A DNA stretch of 64,000 nt from Pseudomonas arcuscaelestis (lineage in GTDB: Bacteria > Pseudomonadota > Gammaproteobacteria > Pseudomonadales > Pseudomonadaceae), in the NCBI RefSeq assembly GCF_016881005.1, contig NZ_JACOPV010000003.1, positions 186,001-250,000 of the forward strand, in the 5' to 3' direction. Positions 17,470 through 24,974 of this stretch are shown here, piece after piece. How positions within the stretch are numbered: position 1 is the stretch's first letter; each line of letters starts with the position of its first letter. A program made the position numbers and the translations under genes. A model generated the notes under the pieces. The model was not told the origin of the DNA, did no database searches, and was given only the letters and a program-made list of their open reading frames with translations.

Positions 17470-17805
17470 AGGTGGCGCAGGTGTAGATGAGCATATCCAT
17501 TTGATGCAGTGGCACCACTGGCTGGTTTCGCCTTTACGGCGACCCACTTTTGTCGGGGCAAAAGTAGGCAAAACCCCTTGTCCCTGCATCCGGCCCTACG
17601 CTGCGCTCCGGGTTCCCTCATTCCACCCTTGCTCCCGTGGGGACCGCGCCGAAGGGCCGTCCCTGGCCCTGCGGCGCTCGCCGGCCATCCATGGCCGTCG
17701 CCCCACTACGCAAGGGTTCCATTCGGCCTGCTGAAGGGACGATTTGTGGCGTCTGCACGATTTGTGCAGGTGGAAGCACAGCAACAGCAACAGCGAGGCG
17801 TTGGT
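17470..17805 (+). repeat. Dispersed Pseudomonas-type intergenic repeat, copy 1
   Basis: Both ends of this 335-bp stretch recur at 38296-38575 in the same orientation: GCATATCC..TTTGATG, then CTGGCTGGTTTCG and ACGGCGACCCACTTT on the left; GGCCATCCATGGCCGTCG, CAAGGGTTCCA, CGGCCTGCTGAAGGGACG and a CAACAG-rich tail on the right. Similar non-coding repeats are widespread in Pseudomonas and give spurious short ORFs. The gap 17204-17871 holds no credible gene besides this. Confidence 0.8.
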
Positions 17806-17871
17806 CATGCGCAGTAAGGGCGCAACGGTGACTCGAGACCACCCACGCCCATCGATGGTGGCGTGTATGTA

Positions 17872-19020
17872 TCAGTGCGCGCCAGCCGCTTTGTTCAGGT
17901 CGCTTGGCGCCCACTGGGTGTACACACACGCATCGGATACCGCCCAGCGTACACTCACCTGATCACCAGGCTGCATCGGTATGCCCGCCGCAGACAGCGC
18001 CTTGACAGTCATCGCAGTGCCGCCCGGGGTGAGGACGCTGCACGTCTGGCTTTCACCCAGAAACAGCACTTCTCCGACCCGCGCCGTTACCTGATTCCAA
18101 CCGGCTGGCAGTGGTTCGTGCGCCGCTTGCTCAGTTGTCAGGGCCACGGCTTTTTCTGGCCGCACCATCAGCAACACCTCCTGGCCTTCAGCCAACCCTG
18201 GTGTCAGGCGCATGGCCAGGGGCTGGCCTTCGAAGCTCGCTGCACCATTGCCATGGGCGGCTACCCGCAGGAAATTGGAATTACCTAAAAAGGAGGCAAC
18301 AAAGGCATTCGGTGGGTTCTGGTAAAGGTCATAGCCGGTGCCCAGGCCAACGATCTTGCCGTGGCTGAAAATGGCGATGCGCTGGGACAGGCGCATGGCT
18401 TCTTCCTGATCGTGAGTGACATAGACGATGGTGATACCCAGGCGACGATGCAGTTGGCGCAGTTCGTCCTGCAGGTCTTCACGCAGCTTTTTGTCCAGCG
18501 CACCGAGCGGTTCGTCCATCAACAGAATGCGTGGCTCGTAGACCAGCGCCCGGGCAATCGCCACGCGCTGCTGCTGGCCACCGGACAGTTGCGCCGGACG
18601 CCGATGGGCGAAGCTGTCCAGTTGTACCAGCTTGAGCATGGCATCGACTTGTTTGTCGCGCTCGGCAGCACTGCGTTTGCGAATGGCCAAGGGAAAGGCG
18701 ATGTTGTCGCGCACAGACAGATGCGGAAACAGTGAATAGCGTTGGAACACCATGCCGATATCGCGCTTGTGCGGCGGCACGTTGACCAGCGACTGGCCAC
18801 TGACCAGGATTTCGCCGCTGCTCGGTGTTTCGAAGCCGGCAAGCATCGACAAGGTTGTGCTCTTGCCCGAGCCGCTGGAACCCAGAAAGGTGAGGAACTC
18901 GCCGTCCTGGATGTCGAGGTTGATGTCGTCCACCGCGGCGAAGTCGCCATAGTGCTTGTTCAGGCTACGCAGGCTGACCAGTGTCTTGGCGTGCTGGGAT
19001 TGGTTGAGGACTGCACTCAT
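17872..19020 (-). CDS. ABC transporter ATP-binding protein, spermidine/putrescine (PotA) type
   Basis: 382 residues. Walker A GSSGSGKST (about 50-58), signature LSGGQQQRVAIARAL, Walker B LLMDEPLGALD, H-loop YVTHDQEEAM, then a C-terminal TOBE region (about 280-365). The C-terminal extension is typical of PotA/FbpC-type ATPases. It is the last gene of a four-gene operon (binding protein, two permeases, ATPase), 19 bp after the second permease. The substrate (polyamine, or another cationic or carboxylated small molecule) is not determined. Confidence 0.92.
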   Translation of the reverse strand: MSAVLNQSQHAKTLVSLRSLNKHYGDFAAVDDINLDIQDGEFLTFLGSSGSGKSTTLSMLAGFETPSSGEILVSGQSLVNVPPHKRDIGMVFQRYSLFPHLSVRDNIAFPLAIRKRSAAERDKQVDAMLKLVQLDSFAHRRPAQLSGGQQQRVAIARALVYEPRILLMDEPLGALDKKLREDLQDELRQLHRRLGITIVYVTHDQEEAMRLSQRIAIFSHGKIVGLGTGYDLYQNPPNAFVASFLGNSNFLRVAAHGNGAASFEGQPLAMRLTPGLAEGQEVLLMVRPEKAVALTTEQAAHEPLPAGWNQVTARVGEVLFLGESQTCSVLTPGGTAMTVKALSAAGIPMQPGDQVSVRWAVSDACVYTQWAPSDLNKAAGAH

Positions 19021-19039
19021 TTTATTGTTCTCCAGGCGC

Positions 19040-19849
19040 TCAAGCGCTGACTTCGTTGCGCCGACGCAGGGCGGCGGCGATCACCATGACCAGCAGCGAC
19101 AGACCGATCAGCAACGTCGAGGCGACGGCGATAACCGGGGTCAGGTCCTGGCGCAGGGTGGTCCACATTTTTACCGGCAAGGTTTGCAGGGTAGGGCTGG
19201 CCATCATTACGCTGAGCACCACTTCGTCCCACGACACCAGGAAGGCGAAGAGGCCACCGGCGATCATGCCCGGACGGATCGCCGGAAAGGTCACCTTGAC
19301 GATCGCCTGCAGGCGCGAGGCGCCGCAAATCACGGCTGCATCTTCAATGGACTGGTCGAACAGCTTGAGCGAATTGATGATCGAGATGATGGTGAACGGC
19401 AGGGCGACGATGACGTGGCTAACCACGAAGGAAAACAGCGTGCCGGTGTAGCCCAGCTTGAGGAACAGGGCATAGACCGCCACGGCAATGATTACCAGCG
19501 GCACAATCATCGGCAGGGTGAACAGACCGTAGAGCATCTCGCGCCCGGGAAAACGTCCGCGCACCAGGGCAAAGGCGGTCGGCAGGCCCAAGGCAACGGC
19601 GCAGACGGTCGTTAGCAGCGCTACTTTCAGACTGGCGAGGGCGGCGTCCATCCACTCGGCGTTGGAGAAAAACTGGCCGTACCACTTCAGCGTCCAGCCC
19701 GGCGGCGGGAACACCAGCCATTGGGACGAGCCGAACGACAGCAGCACGATGAACACGATTGGCAGCAGCAGGAACAGTGCAATCAGCCCTGTGGTGGTGT
19801 ACAGGCCGTAACGCAAGCGCCGGCTCATGGCATTGGGTGTCAGGAGCAT
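19040..19849 (-). CDS. ABC transporter permease, PotC type
   Basis: 269 residues with six predicted membrane spans and the EAA loop (AAVICGASRLQAIVKVTFP) of binding-protein-dependent permeases. A GAGGTAAG ribosome site supports the 19849 start; Met8 is an alternative. It lies six bases after the first permease, so it is in the same operon. Confidence 0.9.
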   Translation of the reverse strand: MLLTPNAMSRRLRYGLYTTTGLIALFLLLPIVFIVLLSFGSSQWLVFPPPGWTLKWYGQFFSNAEWMDAALASLKVALLTTVCAVALGLPTAFALVRGRFPGREMLYGLFTLPMIVPLVIIAVAVYALFLKLGYTGTLFSFVVSHVIVALPFTIISIINSLKLFDQSIEDAAVICGASRLQAIVKVTFPAIRPGMIAGGLFAFLVSWDEVVLSVMMASPTLQTLPVKMWTTLRQDLTPVIAVASTLLIGLSLLVMVIAAALRRRNEVSA

Positions 19850-19855
19850 CTTGGC

Positions 19856-20779
19856 TTACCTCCCGTTGCTGTTGCCGACCGGGGATTCCGGTTGCAACTT
19901 CAGGTAGAAGTAGAACAGCAGCAGGGTGATGGCAATCAGCAACGCTGCAGCAGCGCTGGCCAGGCCCCAATTGAGGAACGATTGCACCTGCTGGACGATG
20001 AATTCAGGCAGCATCATGTTCTGCGCACCGCCCAGCAACGCTGGCGTCACGTAGTACCCCAGCGACATCACGAACACCATCAAGGCGCCGGAAAACAGCC
20101 CGGAACGGCACAGCGGCAGGAACACCTTGAAGAAGTTGGTCCAGGGGCTGGCGCCGCAGATCGAACCTGCCTGCAAGACCATCGGGTCGATGGCCTGCAT
20201 GGTGGCCTGCAGGGGCAGGACGATGAAGGGAATCATGATGTAGCTCATGCCGATGACCACGCCGGTGAGGTTGTGGACCATCTCCAGCGGCGCATCAATG
20301 ATGCCCAGTGCCATCAACACTTTGTTGATTACCCCCGACGCTTGCAGCAGTACCAGCCAGGAGTAGGTGCGGGCCAGCAGGCTGGTCCACATCGACAGCA
20401 GCACTATGTTCAACAGCCAGCGTCCCCAACCACGGGGCACTAGGGTGATCGCCCAGGCCAGGGGAAAGCCCAGCAGTACGCTGATCAGTGTGACCAGACC
20501 GGCGACCGAAAAGGTGTTGAACAGCACGCGAGCGTAGGCTGAGTTGGCGAACAGTTGCTCGTAGTTGCCAAGGCCGGGCACCGGTTCCAACACGCCGCGT
20601 AGCAGCAGGCCGATCAGCGGCGCGAAAAAGAACAGACCGAGGAACAGCAAGGCCGGGAGCAGGTTGCGGCTACCGCGCCAGCGCTGGCGAAAGGGGATCG
20701 TGTGCGTCACTGTCGCTCCCTGGGTGCCCTTGCCGGGGGCTCCCGATTCAGCGTGCAAGGCATTGATCGCGACTTTCAT
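19856..20779 (-). CDS. ABC transporter permease, PotB type
   Basis: 307 residues from ATG 20779, whose first four bases overlap the stop of the binding-protein gene (ATGA), a sign of translational coupling. The longer frame to 20791 lies inside that gene. Six membrane spans and an EAA-like loop (AGSICGASPWTNFFKVFLP) fit a PotB-type subunit. Confidence 0.9.
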   Translation of the reverse strand: MKVAINALHAESGAPGKGTQGATVTHTIPFRQRWRGSRNLLPALLFLGLFFFAPLIGLLLRGVLEPVPGLGNYEQLFANSAYARVLFNTFSVAGLVTLISVLLGFPLAWAITLVPRGWGRWLLNIVLLSMWTSLLARTYSWLVLLQASGVINKVLMALGIIDAPLEMVHNLTGVVIGMSYIMIPFIVLPLQATMQAIDPMVLQAGSICGASPWTNFFKVFLPLCRSGLFSGALMVFVMSLGYYVTPALLGGAQNMMLPEFIVQQVQSFLNWGLASAAAALLIAITLLLFYFYLKLQPESPVGNSNGR

Positions 20780-21801
20780 TTGACCAGCCACTCATTCCAG
20801 CGGGTGGCGATGGCCGGCCCGTTCTTGGCCCAATAGGCGAAGTCCAGGGTGACTTGGTCCTGTGCGTAGGCGGTTGGCAGGTTAGGTGCCAGCTCGGGTT
20901 TGAGCAGGCTGATGCTGTCAAGGTTTACCGGGGCGTAGGCAGTGAGATTGGTGAACTCGGCCTGGCCTTTGGCGCTGCTGGCCTCGGCGAGAAATTTCAT
21001 TGCCGCCTCTTTGTTTTTCGCGCCCTTGGGGATAACCAGAAAGTCGGCCATGACCAGGTTCTGTTTCCAGCTCACGCCGACCGGCGCGCCGTCTTGCTGC
21101 AGGGCATAGACGCGACCGTTCCAGAACTGGCCCATGCTCACTTCACCCGAGGCCAGCAGTTGCTGGGACTGAGCGCCGCCGCCCCACCAAACGATGTCTT
21201 TTTTGATGGTGTCGAGCTTCTTGAAGGCGCGGTCCAAGTCCAGCGGATAGAGCTTGTCGGCGGCCACGCCGTCTGCCAGCAGGGTCAGTTCCAGCACGCC
21301 GGGGCTTGGCCATTTGTACAAGGCACGTTTGCCGGGGTAGGTGCTGGTGTCGAACAGTGCGCTCCAATCCTGCGGCTTGTTGGCGCCGAGCTTGCCTTGG
21401 TTGTAGCCCAGAACGAAGGAGAAGAAGAATGAACCGACGCCATGATCGGAAACGAAACGTGGGTCGATACGGTCACGCTTGATGGTGTTGAAATCGAGCG
21501 GCTCAAGCAGGCCCTCGGCTGCGGCACGCAAGGCGAAGTCGGCTTCGACATCGACCACGTCCCATTGCACGTTGCCGCTTTCGACCATGGCTTTGAGCTT
21601 GCCATAGTCTGTCGGGCCGTCCTGGACCACGCGGACCTTGCTGGCATCACTGAAGGGTTCGGCCCAGGCCTGCTTCTGCGCATCCTGGGTGCTGCCGCCC
21701 CAGCTGACGAAATTCAGGCTGTCGGCGGCCAGGGCAACCTGGCAGGTCAATGTCAGCAGGCTGGCAGCCAGCACTGCGCTTGCGCGTTTGGTGAACAGCA
21801 T
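20776..21801 (-). CDS. ABC transporter periplasmic binding protein, PotD type
   Basis: 341 residues from ATG 21801, with GAGGGCG upstream. A signal peptide ends near residue 25 (VALA-A). The mature part begins SLNFVSWGGSTQDAQKQAWA and has the type II binding-protein pattern of the spermidine/putrescine family, including a WGGG loop near the middle. It is the first gene of the transporter operon. About 150 bp upstream lies TGGTATTCCA, one mismatch from the TGGTATACCA palindromes before the RibBA-like and DUF1185 genes, so it may share their regulator. The ligand is unknown. Confidence 0.9.
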   Translation of the reverse strand: MLFTKRASAVLAASLLTLTCQVALAADSLNFVSWGGSTQDAQKQAWAEPFSDASKVRVVQDGPTDYGKLKAMVESGNVQWDVVDVEADFALRAAAEGLLEPLDFNTIKRDRIDPRFVSDHGVGSFFFSFVLGYNQGKLGANKPQDWSALFDTSTYPGKRALYKWPSPGVLELTLLADGVAADKLYPLDLDRAFKKLDTIKKDIVWWGGGAQSQQLLASGEVSMGQFWNGRVYALQQDGAPVGVSWKQNLVMADFLVIPKGAKNKEAAMKFLAEASSAKGQAEFTNLTAYAPVNLDSISLLKPELAPNLPTAYAQDQVTLDFAYWAKNGPAIATRWNEWLVK

Positions 21802-21946
21802 AGGTACGCCCTCGTTTCTTGTGTTTATCAGCGGGCTTTGTGTTGCCCGCCTTGTAGTGGGGAGCATCAATTTCAAGCGTGGTAGCGGCTGGCGGGCCTG
21901 TCAGGTACCGGTCAGCAGATTATTCGGTCTACGGGATATCATATTA

Positions 21947-21956
21947 TGGTATTCCA
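21947..21956. promoter_or_regulatory. Imperfect GntR-type site upstream of the ABC operon
   Basis: TGGTATTCCA, preceded by TTA, differs at one base from the perfect palindrome TGGTATACCA found at 23453 and 44804. It lies in the 284-bp gap between the binding-protein gene and the small gene at 22086. Confidence 0.45.
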
Positions 21957-22085
21957 AACTTTTCGCAAGGGCCTGGAGGCTACCGGCTATCACCGCGGCT
22001 TGTTGGGCGGGCACAGAGCTACGGGCCAGAGCCTCCGTGTGCCACTGTCTATAGTGAAAGAATGTTTTCAGCCGGAGTCGTGCCC

Positions 22086-22274
22086 ATGGAACTGATCAGC
22101 CGAGAACCGTGGTGGCGCAGGCCGCCACAACCCGGGCAGCGCGAACAAGACCTGGAGTGGGGGTATCTGGAAATCTACAAGGATGGGCACGCGGTGTTCG
22201 TCGACCAGCGTCCCACCGACAAGGAGCTGGCCGAGCGCAAGAGTTGCCGTAATTTCCCGGAGGCGCAGGATTAG
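22086..22274 (+). CDS. Small conserved-looking hypothetical protein
   Basis: 62 residues, beginning MELISREPWWRRPPQPGQ and rich in Trp, Arg, Glu and Asp, with no membrane segment or signal. The longer frame to 21879 has no ribosome site and a composition unlike a protein, so I chose the ATG at 22086. I do not recognise a domain; I believe similar small proteins occur in Pseudomonas, but that is memory, not a search. It converges on the RibBA-like gene with a 35-bp gap. Confidence 0.6.
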   Translation: MELISREPWWRRPPQPGQREQDLEWGYLEIYKDGHAVFVDQRPTDKELAERKSCRNFPEAQD

Positions 22275-22309
22275 CCGGGAGGTTGTCGCAAGGCGGCAAT
22301 CAGCGGCAA

Positions 22310-23419
22310 TCAGGCAGTGAAGGGGATGCTGTGCACCACTTCCAGGTCGTAGCCCGTCAACCCGGCATATTTGAGCGGTGGTCCCAGGTGGCGCAGCTTG
22401 CCCACGCCAAGATCCTGGAGAATCTGTGCGCCTGTTCCAACCTCTGAATACGTGCGCGCCTGCGCGCGCTGGTAAGGGCGGGGCGGTTGGGTCAAGTGTG
22501 GCACGCGCTCGAGCAGGGCCTGGGAGGATTCGTGGTTGGCCAGAATGACCACCACGCCATTGCCTTCTGCGGCAACTTTCTCCAGTGCCGCCCACAAGGT
22601 CCAGTTGGCAGGGCCTGCGTACTCGGCGCCGACCAGGTCGCGCAGTGGGTCAATCACATGCACACGCACCAACGTTGGCTGCTCTCGGCGAATGTTACCC
22701 ATGACCATAGCCATATGCACGCCGCCTTCGACACAGTCCTCGTAGGTCACCAGACGAAAGACGCCATGCACGGTAGGCAGTTCGCGTTCACCGATGCGCT
22801 TGACTGTTTGTTCGTTGCTCAGCCGGTAATGGATCAGGTCGGCGATGGTGCCGATCTTGATTCCGTGTCGGGCAGCGAACACTTCCAGATCCGGGCGACG
22901 GGCCATGGTGCCGTCGTCGTTGAGCACTTCGACAATGACTGAGGCTGGGCTGAACCCGGCCAGGCGGGCCAGGTCGCAGCCGGCTTCGGTGTGCCCGGCG
23001 CGGGTCAATACACCGCCTTCCCGGGCGCGCAGCGGGAAGATGTGTCCCGGTTGTACCAGGTCTTCGGCGCGAGCATTCGCTGCCACCGCGGCGGCGACGG
23101 TACAGGCGCGATCAGCGGCGGAAATGCCTGTGGTAACGCCTCGGGCCGCCTCGATCGACACAGTGAATGCGGTGCTGAACGCGCTGCCATTGGCGGGCAC
23201 CATTTGTTCAAGGCCAAGTCGCTGACAGTGCTCATCGGTCAAGGTGAGGCAGATCAGCCCACGTGCCTCGCGCGCCATGAAGCTGATGGCCTGAGCGTCG
23301 CAGCGCTCGGCGGCGATCAGTAGGTCGCCTTCGTTTTCTCGGTCTTCGTCGTCCACCAACAGGACCATCTTGCCTTGGCGATAGTCCTCAAGGATTTCTT
23401 CGATGCTGTTGAAGGGCAT
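22310..23419 (-). CDS. RibBA-like protein: DHBP synthase fused to a degenerate GTP cyclohydrolase II domain
   Basis: 369 residues. Residues about 1-200 are 3,4-dihydroxy-2-butanone-4-phosphate synthase with the usual signatures ([21 protein letters not shown], the [14 protein letters not shown] helix). The C-terminal half looks like the GTP cyclohydrolase II fold ([15 protein letters not shown]), but where RibA has three zinc-binding Cys (C-x10-C-x-C) this protein reads [11 protein letters not shown], with none. So it can probably make only the riboflavin precursor from ribulose 5-phosphate. A perfect TGGTATACCA operator lies 34 bp upstream, shared with the divergent DUF1330 gene. No FMN riboswitch leader is visible. 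This looks like a pathway-specific flavin-supply paralogue, not the housekeeping ribBA. Confidence 0.87.
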   Translation of the reverse strand: MPFNSIEEILEDYRQGKMVLLVDDEDRENEGDLLIAAERCDAQAISFMAREARGLICLTLTDEHCQRLGLEQMVPANGSAFSTAFTVSIEAARGVTTGISAADRACTVAAAVAANARAEDLVQPGHIFPLRAREGGVLTRAGHTEAGCDLARLAGFSPASVIVEVLNDDGTMARRPDLEVFAARHGIKIGTIADLIHYRLSNEQTVKRIGERELPTVHGVFRLVTYEDCVEGGVHMAMVMGNIRREQPTLVRVHVIDPLRDLVGAEYAGPANWTLWAALEKVAAEGNGVVVILANHESSQALLERVPHLTQPPRPYQRAQARTYSEVGTGAQILQDLGVGKLRHLGPPLKYAGLTGYDLEVVHSIPFTA

Positions 23420-23450
23420 TGCTGCGTACTCACTGTCAGATTGAAAGATT

Positions 23451-23467
23451 TATGGTATACCATAATA
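23451..23467. promoter_or_regulatory. GntR-type operator between RibBA-like and DUF1330 genes
   Basis: TATGGTATACCATAATAC contains the perfect palindrome TATGGTATACCATA (23451-23464). Seventeen bases (ATGGTATACCATAATAC) are identical to the site at 44803-44819 before the DUF1185 operon. FCD-type GntR regulators commonly bind TNGTNNNACNA-like sites. Confidence 0.75.
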
Positions 23468-23494
23468 CGCAATAACCTGAAGCGGGAGCATGCA

Positions 23495-23788
23495 ATGAAG
23501 GCTTACTGGATTGCCCATGTCGACGTCAGCGACCCGGTGCACTATCAGCAATACACCCAGCGGGCGCCGGCAGCCTTCGCGGCCTTTGGTGGTCGCCTGC
23601 TTGCCCGAGGCGGGCGCAGCGAAGCGATGGAAGGTCGACCAACGCCGCAACGTAGCGTGGTTATCGAGTTCGATTCCTACGCGCAAGCCGTGGCCTGTTA
23701 TCGCTCGGAGCAGTACCAGCAGGCGTGCAGTTATCGTCAGGGGGTAGCCCGGGTCGAAGTGATCATCGTCGAGGGTGTCGAACCCTAG
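23495..23788 (+). CDS. DUF1330 family protein
   Basis: 97 residues from ATG 23495, with GGGAG seven bases upstream; the longer frame runs back through the operator. The sequence MKAYWIAHVDVSDPVHYQQY, then an FGGRLLARGG turn and a VVIEFDSYAQAVACY strand-helix, is the DUF1330 pattern, a small ferredoxin-like (dimeric alpha/beta barrel) domain. Members are often found in catabolic clusters, but no activity is established. It is divergent from the RibBA-like gene across one GntR-type site and may be co-transcribed with the reductase gene 93 bp downstream. Confidence 0.85.
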   Translation: MKAYWIAHVDVSDPVHYQQYTQRAPAAFAAFGGRLLARGGRSEAMEGRPTPQRSVVIEFDSYAQAVACYRSEQYQQACSYRQGVARVEVIIVEGVEP

Positions 23789-23881
23789 ACTGTGCCGAGT
23801 TCGTCATCGCTACGGGCTAAAGGGATCAAGCTTCGGCGCCAGACCTCGGGCAGGCTGGAGTGTCTGCTCAAGGAGATGAAC

Positions 23882-24889
23882 ATGATCCGATTGACCCTGT
23901 CCGACGCCCATTCGCTGGCGAACTCGATTCTCTTGCACAACGGCTTTTCGCCAGATCATGCCAAGGCGGTCAGCGACACCATCGTCGCTGGCGAGCGCGA
24001 CGGTTGTGCATCCCATGGACTGTATCGGGTGCTGGGGTGTGTCAGCTCGTTGAAGGCGGGCAAGGTGGTGCCTGATGCGCTGCCGGAAGTGATCGACCAG
24101 GCGCCATCGATTGTGCGCGTCGATGCCGGCGGCGGCTTTTCGCAACTGGCGTTCCAGGCCGCCTTGCCATTATTGCAGGCCAAGGCGAATCGTAATGGCA
24201 TCGCGGCCCTGGCGATCAATCATTGCGTGCACTTTTCGGCCCTGTGGGTCGAGATCGAGCAGTTGGCCGAGGCCGGTCTGGTTGCTTTGGCGTTTACCCC
24301 AAGCCATGCCTGGGTGGCGCCTGCCGGTGGTCATCAGCCGGTGTTTGGCACCAACCCGATTGCCTTTGGCTGGCCGCGTGCAGGCAAGCATCCTTATGTA
24401 TTCGACTTCGCTACCAGTGCCATTGCCCGTGGCGATATCGAACTGCATCGGCGTGCAGGCAAGGCAATTCCCGAAGGGTGGGGCGTGGACGAGCAGGGCA
24501 AACCGAGCATCGATCCCAACGTGGTACTCGACCGTGGCGCGATGCTGACGTTTGGCGGGCACAAGGGGTCGGCACTGGCGGCGATGGTCGAATTGATTGC
24601 TGGGCCATTGATCGGTGACCTGACCAGCGCTGAATCACTGGCCCATGCCGATGGCAGCAAGTCGTCGCCGTACCATGGCGAGTTGCTGATTGTTCTGGAC
24701 CCGCAGCGCTTTCTGGGAGATGCCACCGATCAACACCTGGCCCGGGCCGAAGCGGTGTTCGAGAACATCGAAGGGCAGGGTGCGCGGTTGCCATCGCAGC
24801 GTCGCTATGCCGCGCGGGCGCGAAGCCTGGAGGAAGGGGTAGAAATCCCGGAAGCCTTGTACAACGACCTCAAGGCCCTATTGAATTAA
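23882..24889 (+). CDS. Ldh-family oxidoreductase, candidate pyrroline-2-carboxylate reductase
   Basis: 335 residues from ATG 23882. AAGGAG at 23870-23875 is correctly spaced for this ATG and would abut the ATG at 23876. It belongs to the malate/lactate dehydrogenase-2 (YlbC/DpkA) family: HSLANSILLHNGFS at the start, a central GTNPIAFGWPR nucleotide-binding segment, and an HKGSALAAMVEL helix. Members reduce cyclic imines such as Delta1-piperideine- and Delta1-pyrroline-2-carboxylate with NAD(P)H. With two hydroxyproline dehydratases that should make pyrroline-2-carboxylate encoded nearby, a step back to L-proline is the best guess. Another 2-keto-acid or ureidoglycolate-type substrate is possible. 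Confidence 0.82.
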   Translation: MIRLTLSDAHSLANSILLHNGFSPDHAKAVSDTIVAGERDGCASHGLYRVLGCVSSLKAGKVVPDALPEVIDQAPSIVRVDAGGGFSQLAFQAALPLLQAKANRNGIAALAINHCVHFSALWVEIEQLAEAGLVALAFTPSHAWVAPAGGHQPVFGTNPIAFGWPRAGKHPYVFDFATSAIARGDIELHRRAGKAIPEGWGVDEQGKPSIDPNVVLDRGAMLTFGGHKGSALAAMVELIAGPLIGDLTSAESLAHADGSKSSPYHGELLIVLDPQRFLGDATDQHLARAEAVFENIEGQGARLPSQRRYAARARSLEEGVEIPEALYNDLKALLN

Positions 24890-24904
24890 CCCCGCCCGTG
24901 GGCT

Positions 24905-24968
24905 TGGCCTGAGGTGAGGCCAGGTCAACCGAGGAGCGGGATTTCCCGCCCCCCGGTACACCGGGCCG
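24905..24968. terminator. Hairpins between convergent genes
   Basis: Several short stems fill the 85-bp gap between the convergent reductase and dehydrogenase genes: TGGCCT/AGGCCA (24905-24922), GCGGG/CCCGC (24936-24949) and CCGG-based pairs after it. None has a T run; a bidirectional terminator role is likely but not proven. Confidence 0.45.
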
Positions 24969-24974
24969 GTGTCA

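Noticed and set aside
17501-17962. Several overlapping short ORFs on both strands within the repeat
   Set aside because: They are translations of a dispersed non-coding repeat, lack ribosome sites and have Arg/Pro/Ala-rich frame-shadow composition.
22310-23494. FMN riboswitch before the RibBA-like gene
   Set aside because: The leader is only about 75 bp and contains the GntR palindrome; none of the conserved FMN-element segments is visible.
23882-24889. Malate or lactate dehydrogenase proper
   Set aside because: The sequence is of the YlbC/DpkA family, unrelated to classical LDH/MDH, and the neighbours point to imino-acid reduction.
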